Notes: a model not told the origin generated them from the sequence alone. A stretch of DNA of 64,000 nt from JAWLGJ01 sp041685145 (GCA_041685145.1 JAWLGJ010000007.1:15012-79011), one strand, 5' to 3'; shown: positions 1-8,757, counted from the first letter of the stretch. Program-made: numbers and translations.

Positions 1-488
1 TCGAGCACGGCGCGCAGGCGCTCGCCCTCGCCGCGCCGCGCGGCGTCGAGGGCGCGCACCGCCTCGTCAAGGCCGTCCAGCACCGCCTGGCGCACCGCCT
101 CGCGCAGGTCCGGGTCATCGGCGGGCTCGACCTCCTCCAGCACGCCGCGCACCGACAGGATGGCGTCGACGCGCGGCGGCGCGAAGTCGGGGTTCTGTTG
201 GTGCCAGGCGCGCAGGATCTCCGCCGCCCGCGCCGCCAGCGCCGCGTTGACCTGCAGCACGGGCTCGGCGGCGGCGCGCTTCAGGGACAGGGTGGCGGAG
301 ACATTGCCGCGGCGCAGGAGCGCCGCCACCCGTTCGCGGGCCGGCAACTCCACCATGTCCCAGCCCGGCGGCGTGCGCACGCGCACGTCGAGGCCGCGGC
401 CGTTGACGCTCTTGACCTCCCAGGCCCACGCCAGGGCGCCGCATTGTCCCTCGGCGCGGGCATAGCCCGTCATGCTGGCAATGGCCAC
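1..488 (-). CDS. yicC: YicC-family endoribonuclease, 3' part cut off by window edge
   Basis: The visible N-terminal 162 codons begin VAIASMTGYARAEG, the hallmark YicC/YloC opening (SMTGFARA), and continue with the usual region on product and self-consistency (WEVKSVNGRGLDVR). YicC proteins are endoribonucleases implicated in sRNA turnover and stress survival. I chose the GTG at 488 because AGGGGG lies six bases upstream; an ATG five codons in (473) is the alternative. It follows mltG on the same strand by 63 bp, the common order fabF-mltG-yicC (often followed by gmk). The C-terminal catalytic region lies outside the window, so integrity cannot be judged. Confidence 0.9.
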   Translation of the reverse strand, partial: MAIASMTGYARAEGQCGALAWAWEVKSVNGRGLDVRVRTPPGWDMVELPARERVAALLRRGNVSATLSLKRAAAEPVLQVNAALAARAAEILRAWHQQNPDFAPPRVDAILSVRGVLEEVEPADDPDLREAVRQAVLDGLDEAVRALDAARRGEGERLRAVL

Positions 489-551
489 ACCAAACCCCCT
501 GTGTTGTGTCAGCGCCGTTATACCCGCCGCCCGTGCGGGCAACAAGGCGGC

Positions 552-1547
552 TCAGCGGGCGTCCCGCAGCCGCCGCCAGCGGCGGACGTTGCGGTTGTGC
601 TCGTCAAGGGTGCGCGCGAAGGCGTGGCCGCCATTGCCGTCGGCGACGAAATAGAGTTCGTCGGTATCCACGGGCGCCAGCACGGCCGCGATGGCGGCGC
701 GGCCGGGATTGCTGATCGGCGCCGGCGGCAGGCCGCCGTGGACATAGGTGTTGAAGGGATGATCGGCGCGGAGGTCGGCGCGGGTGAGGCGCCGGTCGAT
801 GAGCCCGTCGCCGCCGCTGAGGCCGTAGATCACCGTCGGGTCCGACTGCAACCGCATTCCGCGCCGCAGGCGGTTGATGAACACCGCCGCCACCCGCGGG
901 CGTTCGGCGGGCACGGCGGTTTCGCGCTCGACGATCGAGGCCAGGATCACCGCCTCCTCGGGGCCCGACAGGGGCAGGTCCGCCGCCCGCTGCGGCCACA
1001 GCCCCGCCAGCGCGTCGCTCATCGCCCGCTGCATCCGCGACAGCAGCGCCGCCCGGTCCTCGCCGCGGCTGAAATGATAGGTTTCGGGCAGCAGGCTGCC
1101 CTCCGGCGGCACGGCGTCGATGGTTCCGCTGAGTTCCGGCCGCGCCCGCAGCAGGTCCACCACCTGCGCCGAGGTCAGCCCCTCGGGCACGGTGAGGCGG
1201 TGCACGACCGTCTTGCCGCGCACCAGGGTCTCCAGCACCGCCCTCATGCTGACGCCGGCGGCGAAACGGTACTCCCCCGCCTTCAACGCCGCCCCCCGCC
1301 CCAGGGCACGGGCCACCACGACGAAAAGGGCGTCGTCGCCGATGACGCCCTCGGCGGCGAGGGTGGCGGCCACGGCGCGCAGGCCGCCAGGCTCGACGAT
1401 GACGGTGGTTTCGGCCTCAAGCGGGCCGGGCTGGGTGAAACGGCTCCAGACGACGCCCGCCGCCACGCCGGCGACGACGGCGACAGTCAGAATCGCGGCA
1501 ATGCCTCGCAGAATCCAGCGCCCCATCCCCGATCCCGGTGCTCCCAT
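552..1547 (-). CDS. mltG: Endolytic murein transglycosylase MltG
   Basis: MltG cleaves nascent peptidoglycan strands at the inner membrane and limits glycan chain length. The protein has one N-terminal membrane anchor (about residues 11-33), a LysM-like part, and the YceG catalytic domain. The motif ILASIVERE places the expected catalytic Glu at residue 207, followed by the family signatures RLRRGMRLQSDPTVIYG and HPFNTYVHGGLPPAPISNPG. Length (331 aa) is normal. An ATG at 1526 (GGGATGGGGCGC) is an alternative start that loses only seven residues. It lies 24 bp downstream of fabF on the same strand, a widespread linkage. Confidence 0.95.
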   Translation of the reverse strand: MGAPGSGMGRWILRGIAAILTVAVVAGVAAGVVWSRFTQPGPLEAETTVIVEPGGLRAVAATLAAEGVIGDDALFVVVARALGRGAALKAGEYRFAAGVSMRAVLETLVRGKTVVHRLTVPEGLTSAQVVDLLRARPELSGTIDAVPPEGSLLPETYHFSRGEDRAALLSRMQRAMSDALAGLWPQRAADLPLSGPEEAVILASIVERETAVPAERPRVAAVFINRLRRGMRLQSDPTVIYGLSGGDGLIDRRLTRADLRADHPFNTYVHGGLPPAPISNPGRAAIAAVLAPVDTDELYFVADGNGGHAFARTLDEHNRNVRRWRRLRDAR

Positions 1548-1571
1548 CCCCGCCGCGCACCGGCGGCGCGA

Positions 1572-2831
1572 TCACGGCGCGGCGGTGAAGATCAGCGACG
1601 CGTTCGTCCCGCCGAAACCGAAGGAATTGGAGGCCGCGACCCGCACCCGCCGCTCCTTGGCCTCGTGCGGCACGAGGTCAATGTCGCAGCCCTCGGAGGG
1701 GTTGTCGAGATTGAGAGTCGGCGGCACCACGCCCTCGACCACCGCCTGAATGGAATAGATCGCCTCGACGGCGCCGGCCGCGCCCAGCAAATGGCCGATG
1801 GCCGATTTGGTCGAGGACATCGACAAACGATAGGCGTGATCGCCGAACAGGCGCTTGACCGCCCCCAGTTCGATCTCGTCGCCCAGCGGCGTCGAGGTGC
1901 CGTGGGCGTTGATGTAATCGACGTCCTCGGGGCGCAGCCCGGCGCGCCTGAGGGCGTTGCGCATGGCGCGGAAGGCGCCGTTGCCGTCCTCGGCCGGGGC
2001 GGTGATGTGATAGGCGTCGCCGGACATGCCGTAGCCGACCACCTCGGCATAGATGGTGGCGCCGCGCCGCTTGGCGTGCTCCAACTCCTCCAGCACCACG
2101 ACGCCGGCGCCCTCGCCCATGACGAAGCCGTCACGCTCGCGGTCCCAGGGCCGCGAGGCCTTCTCGGGGCTGTCGTTGAACGAGGTCGACAGCGCCTTCG
2201 CCGCCGCGAAGCCGGCGATGCCCAGGCGGCAGATCGCCGCCTCGGCGCCGCCCGCCACCATGACGTCGGCGTCGTCGAGCGCGATCATGCGCGCGGCGTC
2301 GCCGATGGCGTGGGCGCCGGTCGAACAGGCGGTGACGACGGCGTGGTTCGGACCCCGGAAGCCGTAACGGATCGAGACGTGACCCGAGACCAGGTTGATG
2401 AGGCTGGCGGGGATGAAGAAGGGGCTGATGCGGCGGGGCCCCTGCTTCTCAAGGGTCACCGAGCCGGCGGCGATGCCGGGAAGGCCGCCGATGCCGGAGC
2501 CGATCATGACGCCGGTGCGCTCGCGGCCCTCGTCGTCCTCGGGCTGCCAGCCGGAGTCGGCGATGGCCTCCTGCGCGGCGGCGAGGCCATAGACGATGAA
2601 CTCGTCCATGCGCCGCCGCTCCTTGGGCGTGGCGACGCTGTCGGGGTCGAAGTCCCCGGCGCCGTCGCCGCGCGGCACCATGCCGGCGATGCGCGCCGGC
2701 AAGTCCGCGACATCGAACGCGGCGATGGGGCCGATGCCCGACCGGCCGGCGGTAAGGCGGTCCCAGTTGGTGGCCACCCCCGTCCCGAGGGGAGTGACCA
2801 TGCCCATGCCGGTTACGACGACACGTCTCAT
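1572..2831 (-). CDS. fabF: Beta-ketoacyl-ACP synthase II (KAS II)
   Basis: FabF condenses malonyl-ACP with acyl-ACP in the elongation cycle of type II fatty-acid synthesis. The Cys-His-His triad is present: C169 in VTACSTGAH, H310 in INAHGTSTPLGD and H347 in SAIGHLLGAAG. The C-terminal SNSFGFGGTNASLIF is typical. The start is the ATG at 2831 (MRRVVVTGMG), preceded by AGGG; a TTG one codon earlier is unlikely. Length is 419 aa, as in the family. It follows acpP by 49 bp in the fabD-fabG-acpP-fabF cluster. Confidence 0.97.
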   Translation of the reverse strand: MRRVVVTGMGMVTPLGTGVATNWDRLTAGRSGIGPIAAFDVADLPARIAGMVPRGDGAGDFDPDSVATPKERRRMDEFIVYGLAAAQEAIADSGWQPEDDEGRERTGVMIGSGIGGLPGIAAGSVTLEKQGPRRISPFFIPASLINLVSGHVSIRYGFRGPNHAVVTACSTGAHAIGDAARMIALDDADVMVAGGAEAAICRLGIAGFAAAKALSTSFNDSPEKASRPWDRERDGFVMGEGAGVVVLEELEHAKRRGATIYAEVVGYGMSGDAYHITAPAEDGNGAFRAMRNALRRAGLRPEDVDYINAHGTSTPLGDEIELGAVKRLFGDHAYRLSMSSTKSAIGHLLGAAGAVEAIYSIQAVVEGVVPPTLNLDNPSEGCDIDLVPHEAKERRVRVAASNSFGFGGTNASLIFTAAP

Positions 2832-2880
2832 CAAAAAGGCCCTGGCTGCAGTCGGGGGAGCGGCCGCCGCCGCGCCTGTC

Positions 2881-3117
2881 CTAGGACGTCCGGGATTCGA
2901 TGAACTCGATGGCGTCCTTGACGGTAAGAATCTTCTCGGCCGCGTCGTCGGGAATCTCGACCCCGAACTCCTCCTCGAAGGCCATCACCAGTTCAACCGT
3001 GTCCAGACTGTCGGCACCCAGATCGTCGATAAAGCTGGCGTTCTCGCTGACCTTCGACTCCTCGACACCCAGATGCTCGACGACGATCTTCTTAACGCGC
3101 TCGGCAACGTCGCTCAT
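2881..3117 (-). CDS. acpP: Acyl carrier protein
   Basis: This 78-residue acidic four-helix protein carries growing acyl chains during fatty-acid synthesis. The phosphopantetheine site is Ser37 in LGADSLDTVELVM. The start is the ATG at 3117, with GGAG four bases upstream; upstream in-frame codons are non-coding in character. It lies between fabG and fabF. A hairpin with a T6 tract in the 104-bp gap after fabG suggests acpP expression is partly uncoupled from the upstream genes, as fits its usual high level. Confidence 0.98.
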   Translation of the reverse strand: MSDVAERVKKIVVEHLGVEESKVSENASFIDDLGADSLDTVELVMAFEEEFGVEIPDDAAEKILTVKDAIEFIESRTS

Positions 3118-3174
3118 TTTCTCCAACCCCACCAATCTGCTGAAGTTTCCGCTGATCCCTGGCAACGCCCCTGG

Positions 3175-3204
3175 AAAAAAGTGCCCTTGCGTAGCACACT
3201 TTCC
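3175..3204 (-). terminator. Hairpin with T6 tract between fabG and acpP
   Basis: On the minus strand AAAGTG and CACTTT (with a neighbouring G-U pair) enclose a short loop, and the 3' arm runs into TTTTTTCC. This looks like a weak intrinsic terminator that would trim read-through from fabD-fabG into acpP. No clear separate acpP promoter was found between it and the acpP start. Confidence 0.45.
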
Positions 3205-3221
3205 GGGGCTTGGCCAGCGGG

Positions 3222-3959
3222 TCACACCATGACCATCCCGCCATTTATATGCACGGTCTGGCCGGTCACATAGGCGGCCTCGTCGCTGGCCAGATACACC
3301 GCCGCCGCCGCCACCTCCTCGGGCGTTCCCATGCGGCCGGCCGGAATATTCGCCAGCAGCCTTTGCCGCTGCTCGTCATTCAGCGCGTCGGTCATCGCGG
3401 TCACGATGAAGCCGGGGGCGATGCAGTTCACCGTCACCCCCCGCGCCGCCACCTCGGCGGCCATCGACTTGCTCATGCCGATCATGCCCGCCTTGGAGGC
3501 GGCATAGTTCACCTGCCCCGGATTGCCGGTGACGCCGACGATCGAGGTGATGTTGACGATCCGCCCGGCGCGCCGCTTCATCATGCCGCGCAGCGCGGCG
3601 CGCGACAGCCGGAAGGCGGCGGTGAGGTTGACGTCCAGCACCGCCTGCCAGTCCTCGTCCTTCATGCGCAGCGCCAGGCCGTCGCGGGTGAGCCCGGCGT
3701 TGTTGACCAGGATGTCCAGCCCCCCCATCGCCTGTTCGGCGTCGCGCACCAGGGCGTCGAGCGAGGCGGCGTCGGCGAGGTCGGCGGTGACGACATGCGC
3801 CCGCTCGCCCAGCTCGGCCGCCAGCGCGTCCAGGGCCTCGCGGCGCGTGCCCGACAGGGTGACGGCGGCGCCGCGGCCGTGCAGGGCGCGGGCGATGGCG
3901 CCGCCGATGCCGCCCGAGGCGCCGGTGACGAGCGCGGCCTTGCCGGAAAGATCGAACAT
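3222..3959 (-). CDS. fabG: 3-oxoacyl-ACP reductase
   Basis: FabG is the NADPH-dependent SDR that reduces beta-ketoacyl-ACP in each elongation round. The Rossmann glycine motif TGASGGIGGAIA is at residues 12-23. The catalytic tetrad reads N111, S139, Y152 and K156 (NYAASKAGM), and NNAG is present. The C-terminus INGGMVMV is classic FabG. The start is the ATG at 3959 behind GAGGAATTG rather than the TTG at 3962. Length is 245 aa. It begins 13 bp after fabD, so the two are co-transcribed. Confidence 0.97.
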   Translation of the reverse strand: MFDLSGKAALVTGASGGIGGAIARALHGRGAAVTLSGTRREALDALAAELGERAHVVTADLADAASLDALVRDAEQAMGGLDILVNNAGLTRDGLALRMKDEDWQAVLDVNLTAAFRLSRAALRGMMKRRAGRIVNITSIVGVTGNPGQVNYAASKAGMIGMSKSMAAEVAARGVTVNCIAPGFIVTAMTDALNDEQRQRLLANIPAGRMGTPEEVAAAAVYLASDEAAYVTGQTVHINGGMVMV

Positions 3960-3972
3960 CAATTCCTCTCCC

Positions 3973-4917
3973 TCAGGGCACGGCCAGGAAGGCCTCGATG
4001 TCGGCAGGCGTCTGGAGCGAGGCCGACGACAGGGCGCGGTCGATGCGCCGCGCCAGCCCGGCCAGCACCTTGCCGGCGCCCACTTCCACCAGGGTCTCGA
4101 CGCCCTGCTCTTTCATATACAGCATACTCTCGCGCCAGCGCACGGTTCCCGTCACCTGCTCGACCAGCAGGCGGCGGATTTCGTCGGCGTCGGTGACCGC
4201 CCGGGCGGTGACATTGGCCACCAGCGGCACCTTCGGCGCCGCCATCGGCACCGCCGCCAGGGCCTCGGCCATCACCTCGGCGGCCGGGGCCATCAGCGCG
4301 CAGTGGAACGGGGCGCTGACCGGCAGCAGCACGCTGCGCCGCGCCCCGCGCTCCGCCGCCAGGGCGACGGCGCGCTCCACCGCCGCCTTATCGCCGCTGA
4401 CCACCACCTGGCCGGGGGCGTTGTCGTTGGCGGCCGCGCAGACCTGGCCCTGGGCGGCGTCGGCGGCGACGGCGCGGGCCGTCTCCAGGTCCAGCCCCAT
4501 CAGCGCCGCCATCGCCCCCTGGCCCACCGGCACGGCGCGCTGCATGGCGCGCCCGCGCGTCTTCAGCAGCCGCGCCGCGTCGGCCAGCGAGAAGGTGCCG
4601 GCGGCGGCCAGGGCCGAATACTCGCCCAGGGAATGGCCGGCGACGAAGCGCGCCGTCGCCGCCAAGTCGACGCCGCCCTCCCTCTCCAGGACGCGCATCA
4701 CCGCCATGCTGACCGCCATCAGGGCCGGCTGGGCGTTTTCGGTGAGGGTAAGCTCGTCCTCGGGGCCCTCGAACATCAGGCGCGACAGCGCCTGGCCAAG
4801 GGCGTCGTCGACCTCCTCGAAGACCTCGCGCGCCGCCGGGAAGGCCCCCGCCAGCTCGCGGCCCATTCCCACCGCCTGGGAGCCCTGGCCCGGAAAGACG
4901 AAGGCGCGCGTCGACAT
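3973..4917 (-). CDS. fabD: Malonyl-CoA:ACP transacylase
   Basis: FabD loads malonyl groups from CoA onto ACP. It has the GQGSQ oxyanion motif at residues 10-14, the nucleophile elbow GHSLGEYSAL with Ser96, and the catalytic His205 in SAPFHCALM. Length is 314 aa. The ATG at 4917 is chosen because AGGGGG lies five bases upstream. It is the first gene of the fab cluster, reading away from rpsF, with its own promoter in the shared intergenic region. Confidence 0.97.
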   Translation of the reverse strand: MSTRAFVFPGQGSQAVGMGRELAGAFPAAREVFEEVDDALGQALSRLMFEGPEDELTLTENAQPALMAVSMAVMRVLEREGGVDLAATARFVAGHSLGEYSALAAAGTFSLADAARLLKTRGRAMQRAVPVGQGAMAALMGLDLETARAVAADAAQGQVCAAANDNAPGQVVVSGDKAAVERAVALAAERGARRSVLLPVSAPFHCALMAPAAEVMAEALAAVPMAAPKVPLVANVTARAVTDADEIRRLLVEQVTGTVRWRESMLYMKEQGVETLVEVGAGKVLAGLARRIDRALSSASLQTPADIEAFLAVP

Positions 4918-4949
4918 CGAATCCCCCTGCTGAACAAATCGGCGCCAAA

Positions 4950-4977
4950 GGAATAGCCACGCAGCCGCCCCTGTCAA
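4950..4977 (-). promoter_or_regulatory. Promoter of the fab cluster
   Basis: A perfect -35 TTGACA (4977-4972) is followed after 16 bases by TATTCC (4955-4950), about 32 bp before the fabD start. Between this -35 and the divergent rpsF -35 lies a short tandem array of the 7-mer CGCCGGC (about 5010-5031), which is GC-palindromic; its role is unknown. Confidence 0.6.
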
Positions 4978-5038
4978 GCGTCCCGCGTCCGCGCCGCCGC
5001 CGGAACCGTCCGCCGGCCGCCGGCCGCCGGCGATGGCC

Positions 5039-5066
5039 TTGCACGGCGAGGGGATTTGTGTATAGT
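5039..5066 (+). promoter_or_regulatory. Promoter of rpsF-rpsR-rplI
   Basis: TTGCAC (5039-5044), a 16-base spacer and a strong -10 TATAGT (5061-5066) lie about 100 bp upstream of rpsF. The resulting leader of roughly 95 bases is long enough for translational feedback, but I see no recognisable S6:S18 binding structure with certainty. Confidence 0.6.
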
Positions 5067-5167
5067 GCGCGGCTTCTTGCGACTCCTTGCCGGTCCGCAG
5101 GCGGGCCGGCTATGCCCCGCTCCCCCTCGGGTGCGGGACGAGACAAGCCGAAAGGAGCAGTCGGACC

Positions 5168-5527
5168 ATGCCGCTTTACGAGTGCGTGTTCATCGCGCGC
5201 CAGGACATCAACACCCAGCAGGTCGATACCATCGCCGACTCGCTGGCCAACATCATCAGCGAGAACGGCGGCGCCATCGCCAAGCGCGAATACTGGGGCC
5301 TGCGCAATTTCGCCTATCGCATCAAGAAGAATCGCAAGGGGCACTACGTCCTCTTCCACATCGACGCGCCCGTTCCGGCCGTGAAGGAAATGGAGCGCCA
5401 GATGACCCTCAACGAGGACGTCCTCCGCCATCTCGTGCTGCGGATGGAGGAGCCGGAGGAAGGCCCGTCGATCATGATGCAGAGCCGGGACCGGCGCGAC
5501 GACCGCCCGCGTCGCCGCCCCAGCTAA
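5168..5527 (+). CDS. rpsF: 30S ribosomal protein bS6
   Basis: bS6 binds the platform of the 30S subunit with bS18. The opening MPLYECVFIARQD and the internal GLRNFAYRIKKNRKGHYVLF are characteristic. Length is 119 aa with a basic Arg-rich tail (DRRDDRPRRRPS). AAAGGAG lies ten bases before the ATG. First gene of the rpsF-rpsR-rplI operon, 12 bp ahead of rpsR. Confidence 0.97.
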   Translation: MPLYECVFIARQDINTQQVDTIADSLANIISENGGAIAKREYWGLRNFAYRIKKNRKGHYVLFHIDAPVPAVKEMERQMTLNEDVLRHLVLRMEEPEEGPSIMMQSRDRRDDRPRRRPS

Positions 5528-5539
5528 AGGAGGAGCGCG

Positions 5540-5809
5540 ATGAACCAGAACACCCCGATGGGCCCGCGGACGGTGATCGCCGGCGTGCGGCGCCCCTTTT
5601 TCCGCCGCCGCAAGACCTGCCCGTTCTCCGGCGCCAACGCGCCGAAGATCGACTACAAGGACATCAAGCTGCTGCAACGGTTCGTGTCCGAGCGCGGCAA
5701 GATCGTCCCCAGCCGCATCACCGCGGTGTCGTCCAAGAAGCAGCGCGAACTGGCCAAGGCCATCAAGCGGGCGCGCTTCATGGGCCTTCTGCCCTATGTG
5801 GTGAAATAG
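5540..5809 (+). CDS. rpsR: 30S ribosomal protein bS18
   Basis: An 89-residue basic protein with the bS18 core YKDIKLLQRFVSERGKI and SRITAVSSKKQRELAKAIKRAR. A single Cys (CPFSG) remains rather than a zinc-binding set. A strong AAAGGAGG is present upstream. It pairs with bS6 in the ribosome and sits between rpsF and rplI in the conserved order. Confidence 0.97.
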   Translation: MNQNTPMGPRTVIAGVRRPFFRRRKTCPFSGANAPKIDYKDIKLLQRFVSERGKIVPSRITAVSSKKQRELAKAIKRARFMGLLPYVVK

Positions 5810-5827
5810 GCGCGCGGGAGAAAAGCG

Positions 5828-6424
5828 ATGCACGTCATTCTGCTTGAGCGAATCGAGAAACTGGGCCAGATGGGCGAAGAGGTCCGGGTAAAGCCCGGCT
5901 ATGCCCGCAACTTCCTGCTGCCGCAGAAGAAGGCCCTGCGCGCCACCAAGGAAAACCGCGCCTATTTCGATAAGCAGCGCACCCAGTTGGAGGCCATCAA
6001 CCTCCAGCGCCGCCAGGAGGCCGAGTCGGTCGCCGAGCGGATGCAGGGCCTGACGCTGCGCATGGTGCGCCAGGCGGCCGAAACCGGCCAGCTTTACGGG
6101 TCGGTCACCGGCCGCGACCTCGTCGAGGCCATCAAGGAGGGCGGTTTTACCGTCCAGCGCCAACAGGTCCACCTCGATGCGCCCATCAAGACCCTGGGCC
6201 GCATCCCGGTGCGCGTGGCGCTGCATCCCGAGGTTGCCGTCACGGTGACCGTGGTGGTGGCGCGCTCGCAGGCCGAGGCCGAGGAGCAGGCGGAAGCCGC
6301 CGCCGCGCAGGCAGAGCCGCCGGAGAGCCCCGAGGAAGCACCGGCCGCCGACGCCGCCGCGGAGGAGGCCCCGGCCGCCGACGCCGAGGAGTCCGCCGGG
6401 GACGAATCCTCCCAGGAGGTATAG
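5828..6424 (+). CDS. rplI: 50S ribosomal protein bL9 with acidic Ala-rich tail
   Basis: The N-terminal domain is typical bL9 (HVILLERIEKLGQMGEEVRVKPGYARNFLLPQKKA), followed by the long connecting helix and the C-terminal RNA-binding domain ending near residue 150. Beyond that a tail of about 50 residues made almost only of Ala, Glu, Pro and Asp has been added (total 198 aa, versus about 150 for E. coli L9). Such tails occur in Rhodospirillales ribosomal proteins. It is the last gene of the operon; GGGAGA precedes the ATG. Confidence 0.96.
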   Translation: MHVILLERIEKLGQMGEEVRVKPGYARNFLLPQKKALRATKENRAYFDKQRTQLEAINLQRRQEAESVAERMQGLTLRMVRQAAETGQLYGSVTGRDLVEAIKEGGFTVQRQQVHLDAPIKTLGRIPVRVALHPEVAVTVTVVVARSQAEAEEQAEAAAAQAEPPESPEEAPAADAAAEEAPAADAEESAGDESSQEV

Positions 6425-6518
6425 GCTCGGCCCCTGCGCCTCTGCGCTCGGTCCTAAACCGTTGGTATGATTTGCGGAACGGCGCCGTGATCCCATCATA
6501 ATCCCCAGCGGGGTTGTG

Positions 6519-7751
6519 ATGCTGTTGACGCGGCTGCTCGAACGCATTGTCCGGTGCGGCGCCCTCACCGTCATCGACGCGCGGGGGCGCCGACACCGTC
6601 TGGTCGGCGAGGACGCACCCGGGCTGCGTCCGGTCTCCATCCGCCTGCATCATCCGTCCCTGCACCGCCGGTTGTGGCTGAACCCTAAGCTGACGCTGGG
6701 CGAAGCCTATATGGACGGCACCCTCACCGTCGAGGACGGCACCCTCTATGATTTCCTCGCCCTGTGCGGCGCCAATGTGGCGCGCCGCGGCCGGAACATG
6801 GTGGGGTGGACCGACGCGGCGGCGCGGGCGTTGCGGCGCGTGCAGCAGTTCAATCCCGCCGGCCTCGCCCGCCGCAACGTCGCCCACCACTACGATCTTT
6901 CCGACGCCCTTTACGATTTGTTCCTCGACCGCGACCGGCAGTATTCCTGCGCCTATTTCCCCCACCCCGACGCCGACCTGGAGGAGGCGCAGGAGGCCAA
7001 GAAGCGCCACATCGCCGCCAAGCTGCTGCTGGAGCCGGGGATGCGGGTTCTGGACATCGGCTGCGGCTGGGGCGGCATGGCGCTGAGCCTGGCGGGGCTG
7101 GCCGACGTCCATGTCACCGGCATCACCCTCTCGCGCGAGCAATTGCGGGTGGCGCGCGAGCGGGCGCAACGCGCCGGCCTCGGCCACCGGGTCGAATTCC
7201 ACCTGCGCGACTACCGCCACCAGGAGGGCCGCTTCGAGCGCATCGTCTCGGTGGGCATGTTCGAGCATGTGGGAGTCAACCACTATCGGACCTTTTTCCG
7301 CCGGCTGAAGCACCTGCTGACGCCGGACGGCGTGGCGCTGCTGCATTCCATCGGCCGCGCCGGCGGGCCCGGCTACACCGATCCCTGGATCCGCAAATAC
7401 ATCTTTCCCGGCGGCTATTCCCCGGCATTGTCGGAGGTTCTGCCCGCGGTCGAGCGCACCGGCCTTTACGTCACCGACATCGAGATCCTGCGCCTGCACT
7501 ACGCCGAGACGCTGCGGCGCTGGCGGGCGCGGCTGGAGCGCAACCGCGAGCGCGTGCGGGCGCTCTACGACGAGCGCTTCTGCCGCATGTGGGAGTATTA
7601 CCTGACGGGCTCGGAGGTGGCCTTCCGCCACATGGGGCTTGTGGTATTCCAGATGCAGATGTCCCCCCGCATCGACGCCGTGCCGCTGACCCGCGACTAC
7701 ATCACCGACACCGAACGTCGGCTGCAAGACCGTCTGAGCAGCGTGGCGTGA
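6519..7751 (+). CDS. cfa: Cyclopropane-fatty-acyl-phospholipid synthase
   Basis: The enzyme transfers a methylene from S-adenosylmethionine to the double bond of unsaturated membrane acyl chains, stiffening the membrane under stress. The SAM motif VLDIGCGWGG begins at residue 177, and YSCAYF, VSVGMFEHVG and HSIGR in the second half are typical of CFA synthases. Length is about 410 aa. The start is ATG 6519 or the adjoining GTG 6516; the Shine-Dalgarno (GCGGGG) is poor. It is monocistronic with its own 90-bp upstream region. Confidence 0.94.
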   Translation: MLLTRLLERIVRCGALTVIDARGRRHRLVGEDAPGLRPVSIRLHHPSLHRRLWLNPKLTLGEAYMDGTLTVEDGTLYDFLALCGANVARRGRNMVGWTDAAARALRRVQQFNPAGLARRNVAHHYDLSDALYDLFLDRDRQYSCAYFPHPDADLEEAQEAKKRHIAAKLLLEPGMRVLDIGCGWGGMALSLAGLADVHVTGITLSREQLRVARERAQRAGLGHRVEFHLRDYRHQEGRFERIVSVGMFEHVGVNHYRTFFRRLKHLLTPDGVALLHSIGRAGGPGYTDPWIRKYIFPGGYSPALSEVLPAVERTGLYVTDIEILRLHYAETLRRWRARLERNRERVRALYDERFCRMWEYYLTGSEVAFRHMGLVVFQMQMSPRIDAVPLTRDYITDTERRLQDRLSSVA

Positions 7752-7794
7752 CCGCCCCCCCGCGCGCACGCCCGCGCGCCGGCCGCCGCCGCCA

Positions 7795-7823
7795 TTGCCG
7801 TTGCCCCGCATCGGCGATAGGCT
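7795..7823 (+). promoter_or_regulatory. Probable promoter of the PPK2 gene
   Basis: TTGCCG (7795-7800), exactly 17 bases, then TAGGCT (7818-7823), 33 bp before the GTG start. It fits the TTGnC-N17-TAGnnT form seen repeatedly in this window. Confidence 0.45.
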
Positions 7824-7856
7824 GACGCGGACGGACCACACCGGGGGGGCAAGCGG

Positions 7857-8717
7857 GTGGGCGGGAAGCAGAAGGCCAAGGCCGCGACGGCACCGGACCT
7901 CGACGCGCTGGACATGTCGGCGCACATCGCCGAACGCAAGGACTACGACTACCGGCTGTCGCAGCTTCAGCATCGGATGCTGCGCATCCAGCAGGCGTAT
8001 TTCCACCAGAAGCGCCGCGCCATCATCGTCTTCGAGGGCTGGGACGCCTCGGGCAAGGGCGGCACCATCCGCCGCCTCACCGAGCGCCTGGACCCGCGCG
8101 GCTACAAGGTCTGGCCGATCGCCGCCCCCCGCGAGGAGGAGCAGGGCCGGCACTACCTGTACCGCTTCTGGCGCCGCCTGCCGGAGCCCGGCACCCTGGC
8201 CGTCTTCGACCGCTCGTGGTACGGCCGCGTGCTGGTCGAGCGCGTCGAGGGCCTGGCCGGGCGCGAGGAATGGAAGCGCGCCTATGACGAGATCAACGCC
8301 TTCGAGCGGATGCTGGCCGACGACGGCGTCCGCATCCTCAAGCTGTTCCTGCACATCACCCCCGACGAGCAGCTTGAACGCTTTGCCGAGCGCCTGCGCA
8401 ATCCCTACAAGCGCTGGAAGCTGACCGAGGAAGACATCCGCAACCGCGGCAAATGGCCGCAATACGAAAAGGCGGTGCGCGAGATGTTCGCGCGCACCTC
8501 GACGCCGAACGCCCCCTGGCACCCCATCGCCGCCAACCAGAAATGGTATGTGCGCCTGGCGGCGCTGGAGCTTATCGCCGAGACGCTGGCGGCGGGGGTC
8601 GAGGTGGTGCCGCCGCCGCTGGACCCCGCCGTCCAGGCCGCCGCCGCCGAACGCCTCGGCCTGCACATCGTCCAGGACATCAAGGTCAAGAAGAGCAAGA
8701 AAAAGCCCAAGACCTGA
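7857..8717 (+). CDS. PPK2-family polyphosphate kinase
   Basis: PPK2 enzymes move phosphate between polyphosphate and nucleotides. Walker A is GWDASGKGGT (residues 61-70). The PPK2 signature FDRSWYGRVLVERV and the lid-type segment NPYKRWKLTEEDIRNR are present, and so is a basic Lys-rich C-terminus. Length is 286 aa, a single-domain PPK2. Whether it makes NTPs from NDPs or phosphorylates NMPs cannot be told from the motifs alone. The start is GTG 7857 after a G-rich stretch; a later ATG (codon 20) is possible. The next gene starts 40 bp downstream. Confidence 0.92.
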   Translation: MGGKQKAKAATAPDLDALDMSAHIAERKDYDYRLSQLQHRMLRIQQAYFHQKRRAIIVFEGWDASGKGGTIRRLTERLDPRGYKVWPIAAPREEEQGRHYLYRFWRRLPEPGTLAVFDRSWYGRVLVERVEGLAGREEWKRAYDEINAFERMLADDGVRILKLFLHITPDEQLERFAERLRNPYKRWKLTEEDIRNRGKWPQYEKAVREMFARTSTPNAPWHPIAANQKWYVRLAALELIAETLAAGVEVVPPPLDPAVQAAAAERLGLHIVQDIKVKKSKKKPKT

Positions 8718-8757
8718 GGGCGGGCGCCTTGGCGGCGCGCCAAAGGAGGAAACGATC

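Noticed and set aside
198..2903. Very long open frame on the plus strand antisense to mltG and fabF
   Set aside because: In GC-rich DNA frames opposite real genes stay open. Its product is a low-complexity His/Arg/Gly/Ala string without family motifs.
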